From Rodentibacter heidelbergensis (GTDB taxonomy: Bacteria > Pseudomonadota > Gammaproteobacteria > Enterobacterales > Pasteurellaceae), in assembly GCF_002000125.1 (NCBI RefSeq), contig NZ_MLHH01000002.1, positions 1 to 64,000 of the forward strand: DNA of 64,000 nt, given 5' to 3'. This document shows, piece after piece, positions 7,935-18,048 of this stretch. The notes beneath the pieces are model-generated. The model had not been told where the DNA came from, ran no database searches, and worked only from the letters and a program-made list of their open reading frames with translations. Position numbers and translations under genes: made by a program. Within the stretch, counting starts at the first letter, position 1; the number at the start of each line of letters is the position of its first letter.

Positions 7935-8930
7935 ATGAAAAAAACAGCAGTATTAAGTGCAGTCGCATTGGCAATCGGTTTAAGTTCAGCAACAGCGGGT
8001 TATGCCGCAGATAACCGTATCGGTGTCACAATTTACAAATATGATGACAATTTTATGTCATTAATGCGTAAAGAAATCAATAAAGAAGCAGAGGCGTTAA
8101 AAGGTATTGAATTATTAATGAATGATTCTCAAAACGCCCAATCGATCCAAAATGACCAAGTGGATGTTTTACTTTCTAAAGGCGTGAAAGCGCTTGCAAT
8201 TAACTTAGTCGACCCGGCCGCAGCACCGACCATTATCGGCAAAGCCAAACCGGATAACATTCCTGTGGTATTTTTCAATAAAGATCCGGGCCCAAAAGCG
8301 ATTGGAAGTTATGAGCAAGCCTATTATGTGGGAACCGATCCAAAAGAATCCGGTATTATCCAAGGTGATTTAATCGCAAAACAATGGAAAGCAATGCCTG
8401 AATTAGATTTAAACAAAGACGGCAAAATCCAATTTGTTTTATTAAAAGGCGAACCGGGTCACCCTGATGCAGAAGCGCGTACCAAATATGTGATCGATCA
8501 ATTAAATAAAGTGGGTATTCAAACTGAGCAACTTTTCATTGATACCGGTATGTGGGATGCGGCAATGGCGAAAGACAAAGTGGATGCTTGGTTATCTAGC
8601 TCAAAAGCCAATAGTATCGAAGTAATTATCTCCAACAATGACGGTATGGCATTAGGTGCTTTGGAAGCGACAAAAGCCCATGGCAAAAAACTCCCTATTT
8701 TTGGTGTAGATGCGTTACCTGAAGCCTTACAACTTATCAAAAAAGGTGAACTTGCCGGAACAGTACTCAATGACGGTGTTAACCAAGGGAAAGCGGTGGT
8801 GCAATTAGCCAACAATCTTGCCCAAGGTAAAGCCGCAACGGAAGGCACAAAATGGGAATTAAAAGATCGTGTTGTGCGTATTCCTTATGTTGGGGTAGAT
8901 AAAGATAATCTGAATGAATTCTTAAAATAA
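7935..8930 (+). CDS. mglB: D-galactose/D-glucose-binding periplasmic protein
   Basis: The 331-residue protein is the periplasmic receptor of the methyl-galactoside ABC importer. A Sec signal peptide covers residues 1-24, with cleavage after GYA. The mature protein has a calcium-binding loop DLNKDGKIQ at 158-166, as in enterobacterial galactose-binding protein, and sugar-contact segments such as FFNKDPG. AGGAG precedes the ATG. It is the first gene of mglBAC, under two CRP-like sites and a GalR-like operator. A stem-loop separates it from mglA. Confidence 0.97.
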   Translation: MKKTAVLSAVALAIGLSSATAGYAADNRIGVTIYKYDDNFMSLMRKEINKEAEALKGIELLMNDSQNAQSIQNDQVDVLLSKGVKALAINLVDPAAAPTIIGKAKPDNIPVVFFNKDPGPKAIGSYEQAYYVGTDPKESGIIQGDLIAKQWKAMPELDLNKDGKIQFVLLKGEPGHPDAEARTKYVIDQLNKVGIQTEQLFIDTGMWDAAMAKDKVDAWLSSSKANSIEVIISNNDGMALGALEATKAHGKKLPIFGVDALPEALQLIKKGELAGTVLNDGVNQGKAVVQLANNLAQGKAATEGTKWELKDRVVRIPYVGVDKDNLNEFLK

Positions 8931-8950
8931 TAACGAATAATATAACCTTA

Positions 8951-8977
8951 GGGGAAGGGCATCTCTTCCCCGTTTTT
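8951..8977 (+). terminator. mglB-mglA intercistronic stem-loop
   Basis: GGGGAAG (8951-8957) pairs with CTTCCCC (8965-8971), followed by GTTTTT. It probably acts as a partial terminator or an mRNA 3'-end stabiliser that keeps binding-protein transcript in excess over mglAC. Confidence 0.65.
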
Positions 8978-8990
8978 AAATGAGGTTGAT

Positions 8991-10511
8991 ATGACGACTC
9001 AAAATTTAAGTCAAGATAGTGAAGTGCTACTCACTATGACGAATGTCAGTAAGTCCTTTCCCGGTGTAAAAGCCCTAGATAATGCAAATCTTACCGTCCA
9101 TTCACATTCTGTTCATGCCTTGATGGGAGAAAATGGTGCGGGAAAATCCACATTATTAAAATGCTTATTTGGTATTTATGCGAAAGATGAGGGCGAAATT
9201 CTTTTTCTAGGGAAACCCGTTAATTTTAAAACATCAAAAGAAGCTCTTGAAAACGGTATTTCCATGGTGCACCAAGAGCTTAACTTGGTACGCCAAACCA
9301 GTGTGATGGATAACCTATGGCTTGGACGCTACCCTGTTAAAGGGCCCTTTATCGATCACGCTAAAATGTATCGGGATACCAAAGAAATTTTTGATGAATT
9401 GGATATTGATATCGATCCGAGAGAAAAGGTAGCGAAACTCTCTGTTTCTCAAATGCAGATGATTGAAATTGCAAAAGCCTTTTCCTATAACGCCAAAATC
9501 GTGATTATGGACGAACCCACTTCCTCTCTTTCTGAAAAAGAAGTGGAGCATCTGTTTAAAATCATTCAAAAACTAAAAGAAAGAGGTTGTGGCATCATTT
9601 ATATTTCTCACAAAATGGATGAAATTTTCAAGATTTGTGACGAAATTACCATTCTACGCGATGGAAAATGGATTAACACGGTTTCAGTTAAAAATTCCAC
9701 TATGGAAGAAATTGTGTCAATGATGGTGGGACGTGAGCTGACACAACGTTTTCCTGAAAGAACCAATGTACCAAAAGAAGTGGTACTAAAAGTTGAGCAT
9801 TTAACCGCATTAAACCAGCCTTCTATTCAAGATATTTCTTTTGAATTGCGTAAAGGTGAAATTTTAGGCATTGCCGGTTTAGTCGGTGCGAAACGAACGG
9901 ATATTGTCGAAGCCATTTTTGGTGTGCGAGAGCTAAAAAGTGGCACGATTAAGCTCAATGATAAAATTGTGAAAAATCGAACCGCACTTGAAGCCATTAA
10001 TAACGGTTTTGCCTTGGTGACCGAAGAACGTCGTTCTACCGGTATCTATTCTAATCTCAGTATTGAATTTAATTCTTTGATTTCAAATATGAAGTCTTAC
10101 CTTACCCCTTGGAAATTACTGAGCGATAAGAAAATGCGTAGTGATACGCAGTGGGTAATTGATGCAATGAATGTGAAAACGCCTTCACATAAAACCTCTA
10201 TCGGCTCACTTTCAGGGGGAAATCAGCAGAAAGTCATCATTGGCCGTTGGTTACTTACCCAGCCGGAAGTGCTCATGCTCGATGAACCGACACGAGGTAT
10301 CGACATTGGCGCAAAATTTGAAATTTATCAACTCATTCAAGAACTTGCCAAAAAAGACAAAGGTATCATTATGATATCTTCTGAAATGCCGGAGCTTTTA
10401 GGCACAACGGATCGTATTCTCGTCATGAGCAATGGCAGAATGGCGGGTATTGTAGAAACCGCAAAAACCTCTCAAGAAGAAATTTTGCAGTTAGCAGCGA
10501 AATATTTATAA
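8991..10511 (+). CDS. mglA: galactose ABC importer, tandem ATP-binding protein
   Basis: The 506-residue cytoplasmic ATPase powers galactose uptake by MglC. It has two ABC domains. The first has an intact Walker [10 protein letters not shown] near residue 46 and Walker [12 protein letters not shown]. The second has a degenerate P-loop GLVGAKRTD, a signature LSGGNQQK and Walker [12 protein letters not shown]. Degeneration of the second P-loop is usual in this sugar-importer family. GAGG precedes ATG 8991. It is the middle gene of mglBAC, 17 bp before mglC. Confidence 0.96.
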   Translation: MTTQNLSQDSEVLLTMTNVSKSFPGVKALDNANLTVHSHSVHALMGENGAGKSTLLKCLFGIYAKDEGEILFLGKPVNFKTSKEALENGISMVHQELNLVRQTSVMDNLWLGRYPVKGPFIDHAKMYRDTKEIFDELDIDIDPREKVAKLSVSQMQMIEIAKAFSYNAKIVIMDEPTSSLSEKEVEHLFKIIQKLKERGCGIIYISHKMDEIFKICDEITILRDGKWINTVSVKNSTMEEIVSMMVGRELTQRFPERTNVPKEVVLKVEHLTALNQPSIQDISFELRKGEILGIAGLVGAKRTDIVEAIFGVRELKSGTIKLNDKIVKNRTALEAINNGFALVTEERRSTGIYSNLSIEFNSLISNMKSYLTPWKLLSDKKMRSDTQWVIDAMNVKTPSHKTSIGSLSGGNQQKVIIGRWLLTQPEVLMLDEPTRGIDIGAKFEIYQLIQELAKKDKGIIMISSEMPELLGTTDRILVMSNGRMAGIVETAKTSQEEILQLAAKYL

Positions 10512-10528
10512 CAGAAAAGGAACGAATT

Positions 10529-11539
10529 ATGAGTGCCTTAGACAAAAATAAATCCCTTGATCTCTTAAAACAAAATGCGATCTATTTTGTGTTGCTGATT
10601 TTGCTCGGCATCATCATTGCACAGGATCCTACATTTTTAAATTTAATGAATTTCAGTAATATCCTCACTCAATCCTCTGTACGTTTGATTATTGCGTTAG
10701 GGGTGGCAGGCTTATTGGTGACCCAAGGCACAGACTTATCTGCCGGTCGTCAAGTAGGGCTTGCGGCGGTGATTTCTGCAACCTTGTTGCAATCTATGGA
10801 AAATATGAATCGGGTTTTCCCTGATTTAGGCGAAATTCCTATTCCTGTTGTGATTTTGACGGTTTGTGCCGTTGGTGCGGTTATCGGCTTAGTGAATGGT
10901 TTGGTGATTGCTTATCTCAATGTTACCCCATTTATTGCTACAATGGGCACCATGATTATCGTCTATGGTTTCAACTCGCTTTATTATGATGCCGTAGGCG
11001 GCTCGCCAATTGCAGGATTTAACGAGAATTTCTCCGCTTTTGCACAAGGCTTCTTCCGATTTGGCAGTTTCAAACTCTCTTATATCACGATTTATGCCTC
11101 AATTGCGGCGTTCTTTGTCTGGGTAATGTGGAATAAAACCCGTTTCGGTAAAAACATCTTTGCAATTGGGGGAAACCCAGAGGCGGCTAAGGTTTCTGGG
11201 GTTAATGTGGCACGCAATCTTGTGGTGATCTATATTATTGCCGGGATGTTTTATGCTTTTGGTGGGATGTTAGAAGCAGGTCGTATCGGCTCGGCAACGA
11301 ACAACTTAGGTTTTATGTATGAATTGGATGCGATTGCCGCTTGTGTGGTGGGAGGCGTATCATTTGCCGGTGGTGTAGGTACGGTAATTGGGGTGGTCAC
11401 CGGGGTGATTATTTTCACCGTCATCAATTATGGATTAACCTATATCGGCGTTAACCCTTACTGGCAATATATTATTAAAGGAAGCATTATTATCCTCGCC
11501 GTTGCTATTGACTCCTTAAAATATGCGAAGAAAAAATAA
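10529..11539 (+). CDS. mglC: galactose ABC importer, permease
   Basis: The 336-residue inner-membrane protein is the channel subunit of the Mgl importer. It has many hydrophobic segments and family motifs of the ribose/galactose permease group: GTDLSAGRQVGL, the EAA-like loop FAIGGNPEAAKVSGVNV, and GRIGSATNNLG. AAGGA lies upstream of the ATG. It is the last gene of mglBAC and is followed by a strong terminator. Confidence 0.95.
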   Translation: MSALDKNKSLDLLKQNAIYFVLLILLGIIIAQDPTFLNLMNFSNILTQSSVRLIIALGVAGLLVTQGTDLSAGRQVGLAAVISATLLQSMENMNRVFPDLGEIPIPVVILTVCAVGAVIGLVNGLVIAYLNVTPFIATMGTMIIVYGFNSLYYDAVGGSPIAGFNENFSAFAQGFFRFGSFKLSYITIYASIAAFFVWVMWNKTRFGKNIFAIGGNPEAAKVSGVNVARNLVVIYIIAGMFYAFGGMLEAGRIGSATNNLGFMYELDAIAACVVGGVSFAGGVGTVIGVVTGVIIFTVINYGLTYIGVNPYWQYIIKGSIIILAVAIDSLKYAKKK

Positions 11540-11570
11540 TAGAAGTAGATAAAATAATCAAGTTATCACA

Positions 11571-11610
11571 AAAAAATCCACCCATCGTTTGATGAAGGTG
11601 GATTTTTTTG
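11571..11610. terminator. mglBAC terminator
   Basis: AAAAAATCCACC pairs with GGTGGATTTTTT around a 16-nt loop. Both strands end in a T run, so it can serve mglC and transcripts from the right. Confidence 0.88.
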
Positions 11611-11716
11611 TTCTCTTATTTTTGTGATTTCGTTGATCTTTTTCAATCCTACTGGCTGATTGTATGAGGTATTTTCACAGATATTGGAAAATTCTCTATG
11701 AAAATCGACCGCACTT

Positions 11717-12910
11717 TTATCCTTTCAAATTCCGATAAGTCAGAAAATAATAAGCCAGTGCGGCAATGATGACACAAGCGCCCATTGTCAATAGCATTGG
11801 GGCTGCGGTGTCCATTTTCATGGTGGCGACCAAACTCCCCATTACCGCACCGGTGGCAAAACGCACACTTCCTACCAAGGAGTTGGCGGTGCCGGACATG
11901 GTGGGGAATTTTTCTAAAATAGAGGCCATAGCATTAGAGGAAATCAGCGGATTTTGCCCAACGAAGAAAGCCACACCGATTGCCATCGCCCAAAAACCGA
12001 AATCAAAAAGTGCGGTTAAAATAAGCCACATTCCCGATAAAAATTGAATACTTAACCCAATACGAAGCATGGTTTCCGCCCCAAGTTTGGTGACAAACCG
12101 TCCGTTAAGGAAAGAGGCAAAAGTCATAATGGCGATATTCAGCATAAAGAAATAACCGAATTGATCCACCGGAATGCCATAAATCCCGATATACACAATA
12201 GAGCCTGCCGTGACAAAGGCAAATAATCCGCCAAATCCGAACGATGCGGTGAACATATAGCCCAGCACTTCTTTTTGCTTCCATAGGCTGATAAAGTTTC
12301 GAGCAATAATGTTCAAACGTAGGGGAATGCGATTTTCTTTTTTGTGGGTTTCGGGAATAATAAAAAATACCAGTAGGGCAGATAATGCGCCCATTAGGGC
12401 AATGACATAAAAAATCGCATGCCAATGAAAATATTTGACAATATAACCACCGATAATGGGCGCAATCAAAGGGGCAATCATAAATACCAAGGTGATGGTG
12501 GACATCACTTTTGAGAGTTCATTTTTGCTAAATAAATCTCGTAATAATGCGCCTGAAAGCACCACTGGTGCGGCACCAAAGAAACCTTGCACAAAACGAA
12601 GTACGGTGAAATTTCCAATCGCATTGATTTCTGTTAGCACCAAAGCGGTGATAGCACCAATAATCACCCCCAGCAAAATGATGGGTTTCCGTCCAAAGCT
12701 ATCGCCGAAAGGCCCCCAAAATAATTGTCCGAACGCCATGCCATAGGCAAAGGCTGTGAGGGTATGTTGAACTTGTTCCGGACTAATTTTCAGATCTTTG
12801 GCAATTTCTAAAAAAGCGGGCAGATACATATCCACACCAAAAGGCGGCAACATGGATAATATGCCGAGGGTGACAATGAAGATAAAAGTCGGTTTAATGG
12901 TTTTACTCAT
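11717..12910 (-). CDS. bcr: Bcr/CflA-family multidrug efflux MFS transporter
   Basis: The 397-residue protein has about 12 membrane segments and belongs to the drug:H+ antiporter-1 group related to bicyclomycin resistance protein. The motif-A loop GPFGDSFGRKPIILLG follows helix 2, and LPPFGVDMYLPAF in helix 1 is typical of Bcr/CflA proteins. ATG 12910 is chosen because GGAAG lies just upstream and it falls 1 bp after the rsuA stop; the frame has an earlier GTG/ATG inside rsuA. Co-transcription with rsuA is likely. The true substrate is unknown. Confidence 0.88.
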   Translation of the reverse strand: MSKTIKPTFIFIVTLGILSMLPPFGVDMYLPAFLEIAKDLKISPEQVQHTLTAFAYGMAFGQLFWGPFGDSFGRKPIILLGVIIGAITALVLTEINAIGNFTVLRFVQGFFGAAPVVLSGALLRDLFSKNELSKVMSTITLVFMIAPLIAPIIGGYIVKYFHWHAIFYVIALMGALSALLVFFIIPETHKKENRIPLRLNIIARNFISLWKQKEVLGYMFTASFGFGGLFAFVTAGSIVYIGIYGIPVDQFGYFFMLNIAIMTFASFLNGRFVTKLGAETMLRIGLSIQFLSGMWLILTALFDFGFWAMAIGVAFFVGQNPLISSNAMASILEKFPTMSGTANSLVGSVRFATGAVMGSLVATMKMDTAAPMLLTMGACVIIAALAYYFLTYRNLKG

Positions 12911-12911
12911 T

Positions 12912-13610
12912 TTAGCTTCCCAGACTAGCAATTTCTTCAGGGGTGAGAGCGCGATATTCCCCTTCTTCTAGGTTTTCGTCTAAGATCACAGCGCCGATTT
13001 TCCAACGGTGTAATGCCTCCACTTTATTGCCAAGGGCGGCAAACATTCGTTTTACTTGGTGATAGCGCCCTTCCGAAATGGTGAGATTCACATTGTAATC
13101 ATCTAAAATTTCAAGTTTTGCGGGTTTGGTGGGTGTTTTTTCTCCCCGTAACAAAATCCCCTCTTCAAAGGTTTGGGCATAATGCGCTTCAACCGGATCA
13201 GCCAAGGTGACCAAATAGGTTTTTTCACAATGATGTTTAGGTGAGGTGATACGGTGCGACCATTGTCCGTCATCGGTGAGTAAAACCAGTCCGGTGGTAT
13301 CCACATCTAAACGTCCGGCACTGTGTAATTTCCCCGCCAGAGGATAATCAAAAAATTGATAAATGGTCGGATAGTCGCCATCCTCATTGGAACAAATATA
13401 ACCTTGTGGTTTGTTCAACATAAAATATTGTCCGCTGTCCAGCCAAGTGAGCAAGGTTTCTTCAAAGTAAATCTCATCCTCTTGGGTGATTTTACGGGCG
13501 CTGTTTTTTTCAATTTCACCATTAATTTTGACCGCACTTTGGCGAATGGCTTTGGTGGCTTGAGAGCGGGTTAAACCGGTATTTTCGGCAATGAATTTAT
13601 CTAATCGCAT
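12912..13610 (-). CDS. rsuA: 16S rRNA pseudouridine(516) synthase
   Basis: The 232-residue enzyme isomerises U516 of 16S rRNA. It has an N-terminal S4 RNA-binding domain (about residues 1-50) and the RsuA/RluB-type catalytic motif GRLDVDTTGLVLL, with the nucleophile Asp102. The length equals that of the enterobacterial enzyme. It is followed 1 bp later by bcr on the same strand and preceded by the DUF1919 gene. An uptake sequence lies near 13530. Confidence 0.93.
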   Translation of the reverse strand: MRLDKFIAENTGLTRSQATKAIRQSAVKINGEIEKNSARKITQEDEIYFEETLLTWLDSGQYFMLNKPQGYICSNEDGDYPTIYQFFDYPLAGKLHSAGRLDVDTTGLVLLTDDGQWSHRITSPKHHCEKTYLVTLADPVEAHYAQTFEEGILLRGEKTPTKPAKLEILDDYNVNLTISEGRYHQVKRMFAALGNKVEALHRWKIGAVILDENLEEGEYRALTPEEIASLGS

Positions 13611-13661
13611 AAGGCATTCTCTTGCTTGAAATTGAGGTATTTTAAAGCATTTATATTGCTA

Positions 13662-14294
13662 TCATGAATTGGCTTGGTTAAACCAAGCGACATAATCAAA
13701 TTGATCATAATATTTCCTGCCATTCCAGCCTGAAAAGGCAAATAAATCGCCCACTTGATTTTGCTGTTCAAACCCTTTGATATAAAACGCACTGCGTAGC
13801 TCAGGATAAGGTTTGTGGGTGAAAACCACCTTGTTTTTAAAAGGAAGTTGATCAAATGCCACCAGATCGTCATAGGCAATGCCTTCAGCCCCGTCTTTAT
13901 CGGTCATCATAATAAATAAATTATCCGGATTAATCCGAGCAGAACGGATTTGCCACTTTTCAGCGGCTTCTTGGGCATTGTGATAATGCATAAAATGAAT
14001 ACAGATATCCGCCAATTTAGCGACAGGATAGGCTTTATCTGTGGCGATAAATTCAAGGGATTGCAGCTGATAAAAATCGATATTTTGCAAATAACGAATA
14101 AAGTCTTTCGGGCTGATATAAAGATTAACAAAAGGCGAATTAAAGGGTTGGTTGAGATCGTGCAAAATAAATGCACCGACACAATTGGCAGAAAGCACGC
14201 TCATTCCCTGATTGGTTAAGCGTAATTTTAATTGATGATTGAGCGATTTTCTTTGTAATCGGTTGACGATATTTTTGACTTTTGAACGACACAT
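13662..14294 (-). CDS. DUF1919 family protein
   Basis: The 210-residue soluble protein matches my memory of the DUF1919 family, which includes proteins near polysaccharide genes and is often loosely called exopolysaccharide biosynthesis protein. Visible marks are an N-terminal basic segment and the central MMTDKDGAEGIAYDDLVAFDQLP region, followed by VVFTHKPYPELRSA. There is no signal peptide. TCCTCC upstream on the sense-complement strand gives GGAGGAAG before the ATG. It lies between rsuA and the divergent maeB. No enzymatic role can be deduced from sequence. Confidence 0.7.
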   Translation of the reverse strand: MCRSKVKNIVNRLQRKSLNHQLKLRLTNQGMSVLSANCVGAFILHDLNQPFNSPFVNLYISPKDFIRYLQNIDFYQLQSLEFIATDKAYPVAKLADICIHFMHYHNAQEAAEKWQIRSARINPDNLFIMMTDKDGAEGIAYDDLVAFDQLPFKNKVVFTHKPYPELRSAFYIKGFEQQNQVGDLFAFSGWNGRKYYDQFDYVAWFNQANS

Positions 14295-14410
14295 ACTTCC
14301 TCCTAAACTGCTTATCCTATCCTTTTTGGGATGCCGAATTCAATCAATAAATTTTGTAACCGATTTGTAAAAATTTGCGGTTCATCACAAATTTGAAGAA
14401 TGAAAGCGAG

Positions 14411-14456
14411 TATAATCAGGCAATTTTTTCGATTTGGTTCTTAATGAACCAAATTC
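14411..14456 (+). promoter_or_regulatory. maeB -10 element and leader hairpin
   Basis: TATAAT at 14411-14416 is a good -10, but I see no matching -35 at 17 bp, so an activator may be needed. Downstream, TTTGGTTC (14433-14440) pairs with GAACCAAA (14446-14453) in the leader, about 20 bp before the ribosome binding site. Confidence 0.45.
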
Positions 14457-14481
14457 TGTATTACCACAACGGAGTATTGAT

Positions 14482-16752
14482 ATGAGCGAACAATTACGCC
14501 AAGCAGCATTGGATTTCCACGAATTTCCTATTCCCGGAAAAATTGAAGTCACCCCAACCAAATCATTGGCAACCCAACGTGATTTAGCCTTAGCTTATTC
14601 TCCCGGTGTGGCAGAACCCTGTTTAGAAATTGAAAAAGATCCCTTAGCCTCTTATAAATATACCGCAAGGGGTAATTTGGTGGCGGTGATTTCAAACGGT
14701 ACAGCGGTGCTTGGATTAGGCAATATTGGTGCACTTGCCGGTAAACCGGTGATGGAAGGCAAAGGCGTATTATTTAAAAAATTCGCCGGTATCAATGTTT
14801 TTGATATTGAGGTGAATGAACATGATCCAGATAAATTAGTGGATATTATTGCTTCTCTTGAACCCACTTTTGGCGGGATCAATCTTGAAGATATTAAAGC
14901 ACCGGAATGTTTCTATATTGAACAAAAACTGCGTGAACGAATGAATATTCCGGTTTTCCACGACGATCAACATGGCACGGCGATTATTAGTGCGGCGGCG
15001 ATTATTAATTCACTTCGCATTATTGGTAAAAAAATTGAAGAGGTTCGTCTTGTGGCTTCCGGTGCCGGAGCCGCTTCAATTGCCTGTTTGAATTTATTGC
15101 TTTCCCTCGGAATGAAACGTGAAAATATCACGATTTGTGATTCAAAAGGGGTAGTTTATAAAAATCGTGGCGATCGCATGGATAAAACAAAAGAAGATTA
15201 CGCCATTGAAGATAATGGTTGGCGTAGCCTTGCTGATGCTATTCCGAATGCGGATATTTTCCTTGGCTGTTCCGCAGCCGGCGCATTAACACAGGATATG
15301 GTCAAAACCATGGCGGCACACCCGATTATTCTTGCCCTTGCCAACCCTAATCCGGAAATTACGCCACCGGAAGCCAAAGCGGTACGTCCTGATGCCATTG
15401 TTTGTACCGGTCGCTCTGACTATCCAAACCAAGTTAATAACGTGCTTTGTTTCCCATTTATTTTCCGTGGGGCGTTAGATGTGGGGGCTACCACTATTAA
15501 TGAAGAGATGAAACGTGCGGCAGTTTATGCCATTGCAGATTTAGCCTTAGAAGAACAAAATGAAGTGGTCACTTCAGCCTATGGTGGTGAAGGGGCAACA
15601 TTCGGTGCGGATTATGTGATTCCACGTCCTTTTGATCCACGTTTGATTGTTCGTATTGCCCCTGCTGTGGCAAAAGCGGCAATGGATTCCGGGGTGGCGA
15701 CACGCCCTATTTCAGACTGGAATGAATATAGTGAAAAATTGACGCAATTTGTTTATAAAACCAGTTTATTTATGCGTCCAATTTTTAGCCAAGCCAAATC
15801 GGCAAAACAACGCATTATTCTTGCTGAGGGCGAAGAAACCAAAGCCCTACATGCGGTACAAGAAGTGGTTTCTATGGAGCTTGCCTCACCGATTTTAATT
15901 GGTCGTAAAGCAGTGATTGAGGAAAAAATCAAAAAACTGGGTTTACGCTTGGAAGTCGGGGTAAACGTTGAAGTGGTGGATAATGAAAATAATCCACGTT
16001 ATGAAGAATGTTGGAAATATTATTACCAACTCACCAAGCGCAAAGGCATCACCCCTGCCATTGCTAAACGTGTTGTGCGTTCAAATACCACGGTGTTGGC
16101 TTCTGTATTGGTGAATTTAGGCTATGCGGACGGATTAGTCTGTGGCCTGTTTGGTTCTTATGGTAAACATTTAGATTCTATTAGAGATATTATTGGCTTA
16201 AAAGAAGGCGTAAAAACCGTCGCGGCGTTAAATAGCCTTGTGTTGCCAAGTGGTAATGTTTTCTTAACGGATACCCATGTTAATGATGACCCAAGTGCCG
16301 AGGAATTAGCGGAAATTACCTTAATGGCGGCAGATGAAGTGCATCGTTTTGGTATTGAACCGGCAGTCGCCTTGCTTTCTCATTCCAATTTTGGCTCATC
16401 AAATACCCTTGGCGCACCAAAAGTGCGTGAAGCCTTGAAAAGGGTGCAAGAACATCATCCACAGTTAATGATTGATGGTGAAATGAGAGGGGATATTGCA
16501 CTCTGTGCTGCACAACGCACAGAAGTGATGCCGGATAGCCCGTTAAAAGGTTCGGCAAACTTGCTTGTGTTCCCGAATTTAAGTGCCGCACGCATTAGTT
16601 ATAGTTTATTGCGGGGCACTACCACGGCAGTGACCGTAGGGCCTATTTTGATGGGAATGAACAAATCAGCCCATATCTTAAACCCGAGTGCTTCTGTTCG
16701 CCGCATCATTAATATGGTGGCGTACGCGGCAGTAAAAGCCCAACAAGACTGA
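14482..16752 (+). CDS. maeB: NADP-dependent malic enzyme (MaeB type)
   Basis: The 756-residue protein oxidatively decarboxylates malate to pyruvate. An N-terminal malic-enzyme region (to about residue 420) contains [11 protein letters not shown], the FHDDQHGTA metal/substrate motif and the Rossmann segment [15 protein letters not shown]-terminal phosphate-acetyltransferase-like domain follows, as in long bacterial malic enzymes, where it usually has a regulatory rather than catalytic role. ATG 14482 follows CGGAG at 7 nt; an upstream in-frame start at 14434 falls inside the leader hairpin and is not credible. The gene is monocistronic. Confidence 0.95.
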   Translation: MSEQLRQAALDFHEFPIPGKIEVTPTKSLATQRDLALAYSPGVAEPCLEIEKDPLASYKYTARGNLVAVISNGTAVLGLGNIGALAGKPVMEGKGVLFKKFAGINVFDIEVNEHDPDKLVDIIASLEPTFGGINLEDIKAPECFYIEQKLRERMNIPVFHDDQHGTAIISAAAIINSLRIIGKKIEEVRLVASGAGAASIACLNLLLSLGMKRENITICDSKGVVYKNRGDRMDKTKEDYAIEDNGWRSLADAIPNADIFLGCSAAGALTQDMVKTMAAHPIILALANPNPEITPPEAKAVRPDAIVCTGRSDYPNQVNNVLCFPFIFRGALDVGATTINEEMKRAAVYAIADLALEEQNEVVTSAYGGEGATFGADYVIPRPFDPRLIVRIAPAVAKAAMDSGVATRPISDWNEYSEKLTQFVYKTSLFMRPIFSQAKSAKQRIILAEGEETKALHAVQEVVSMELASPILIGRKAVIEEKIKKLGLRLEVGVNVEVVDNENNPRYEECWKYYYQLTKRKGITPAIAKRVVRSNTTVLASVLVNLGYADGLVCGLFGSYGKHLDSIRDIIGLKEGVKTVAALNSLVLPSGNVFLTDTHVNDDPSAEELAEITLMAADEVHRFGIEPAVALLSHSNFGSSNTLGAPKVREALKRVQEHHPQLMIDGEMRGDIALCAAQRTEVMPDSPLKGSANLLVFPNLSAARISYSLLRGTTTAVTVGPILMGMNKSAHILNPSASVRRIINMVAYAAVKAQQD

Positions 16753-16800
16753 TTTTATTCAGTTCAAAAGTGCGGTTAAAATGCTTAATGTTTTTTCGGT

Positions 16801-17044
16801 ATTATGTAGCAGTTGCACAAAAGCCAAATTTCTTGTCTGATATGGGTAAGTTCTTTCCTCTCGCCCGCTTGCGGGAGAGAGACCGACGGAAATTGCGTTC
16901 GGCAATTTTCGTCAGAGAGAGGGAATTCGATGTAAATTTCCCCCCTCTCCCTCCGAAAATTCTACGAATTTTCTCCACCCTCTCCCGTAAACGGGCGAGG
17001 GGACTGAGAAGTATGCTCCATAATTTGTGCATTTGCTACATAAT
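16801..17044. repeat. 244-bp composite inverted-repeat element
   Basis: The outer arms are ATTATGTAGCAGTTGCACAA.. (16801-16821) and its complement at 17024-17044, matching at 19 of 21 positions. Similarity between the arms extends inward to CTCGCCCG-type sequences near 16860 and 16996. Inside are four hairpins: CCCGC/GCGGG (16864-16875), GACGGAAATTGC/GCAATTTTCGTC (16885-16913), GGGAA/TTTCCC flanked by GA-rich arms (16914-16950), and GAAAATTC/GAATTTTC (16955-16973). It lies between maeB and cmoB and resembles a REP/MITE-type intergenic repeat. It carries no credible gene. I see no clear target duplication and no second copy in the window. Confidence 0.75.
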
Positions 17045-17082
17045 GTCGTGTTTTTGGCCGCACTTTTATTTTTATTTATCGG

Positions 17083-18048
17083 TTATTTATTCGCCAAAAT
17101 CAAGGCCCTTGTAGGGGCAGGGTAACCTTCAATGGTTTTGCTGTGATCTTTAGGATCTAAAAAATCAATCAGACTTTCGTTTTCTAACCAATCGGTTTTA
17201 CGCTGTTCTTCCAAGGTCGTTGGTGCAACATCAACACAGCGCACGTTGGAAAAGCCCACTTTTTCCAACCAGAGAATGAGTGCCGCAACGGAAGGAATGA
17301 AATAGACATTTTTCATTTTGGCGTAGCGATCTGCGGGGACAAGAACCGTATGGGCATCGCCCTCTACCACGAGGGTTTCCAGCACCAATTCCCCGCCTTT
17401 TTTCAATTGATTTTTGAGTTGGGTGAGATGGTCAAGGGGCGATTTTCGGTGATATAACACCCCCATTGAAAACACCGTATCAAATGCGCCGAGAGGTTGC
17501 ATTTGTTCTATGCCGAGCGGAATAAGGTTGACACGGCGATCATTATTAAGGAGTTTACGAACCGCTTCAAATTGGCAAAGGAAAAGTTCGGTCGGATCAA
17601 TACCCACCACCATTTTGGCACCTTCCCCCAACATTCGCCACATATGGTAACCACTGCCGCAGCCCACATCTAAAATGAGGCGATCTTTTAAGGGTGCAAG
17701 ATGAGGCAATACACGCTGCCATTTAAAATCGGAACGCCACTCGCAATCAATATGAATTCCAAACAAATGATAAGGCCCTTTTCGCCATGGCATAAGCTGT
17801 TTTAAATGGTGGATAATACGCTGTTTTTCACCTTCTGAGAGGGGCAAAGTGCGGTCAGATTTTACGGCGTTTTTTAAATCGATACTTTCTGCCTGTAAAT
17901 CAGGTAAAAAATCCACAATTTTTGACCATTTCCCATAATCACCATGGGTTTGTTTTTCCCATTCTTTTAATTGAAGAGGGAGCGTTTCAAGCCAATCAGA
18001 AAGTGGGCTTGTAGCAAGTTGTTGATAAAAAGGGCGAAAATCGATCAT
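17083..18048 (-). CDS. cmoB: tRNA U34 carboxymethyltransferase
   Basis: The 321-residue enzyme uses carboxy-SAM to carboxymethylate 5-hydroxyuridine at position 34 of tRNAs. The SAM-fold motif [15 protein letters not shown] lies near residues 125-140, and [15 protein letters not shown] is typical of CmoB. The ATG overlaps the putP stop by 4 bp (ATGA), so translation is probably coupled to putP. The usual partner cmoA is not in the window. Confidence 0.94.
   Translation of the reverse strand: MIDFRPFYQQLATSPLSDWLETLPLQLKEWEKQTHGDYGKWSKIVDFLPDLQAESIDLKNAVKSDRTLPLSEGEKQRIIHHLKQLMPWRKGPYHLFGIHIDCEWRSDFKWQRVLPHLAPLKDRLILDVGCGSGYHMWRMLGEGAKMVVGIDPTELFLCQFEAVRKLLNNDRRVNLIPLGIEQMQPLGAFDTVFSMGVLYHRKSPLDHLTQLKNQLKKGGELVLETLVVEGDAHTVLVPADRYAKMKNVYFIPSVAALILWLEKVGFSNVRCVDVAPTTLEEQRKTDWLENESLIDFLDPKDHSKTIEGYPAPTRALILANK

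Noticed and set aside
8519-8848. 109-codon leftward ORF inside mglB
   Set aside because: It is a shadow of the well-supported mglB frame, with no initiation signals.
13356-13574. Rightward 72-codon ORF inside rsuA
   Set aside because: It is antisense to a complete RsuA frame whose catalytic motif is intact, and it has no family resemblance.
11717-16752. A resistance or polysaccharide gene cluster built from bcr, rsuA and the DUF1919 gene
   Set aside because: rsuA and bcr share only close spacing, the DUF1919 gene has no polysaccharide neighbours, and all look like ordinary core genes.
16770-17114. ORFs on both strands across the inverted-repeat element
   Set aside because: Both frames are rich in Arg, Leu and Pro from the hairpin arms, have no ribosome binding site, and mirror each other as expected for an inverted repeat.
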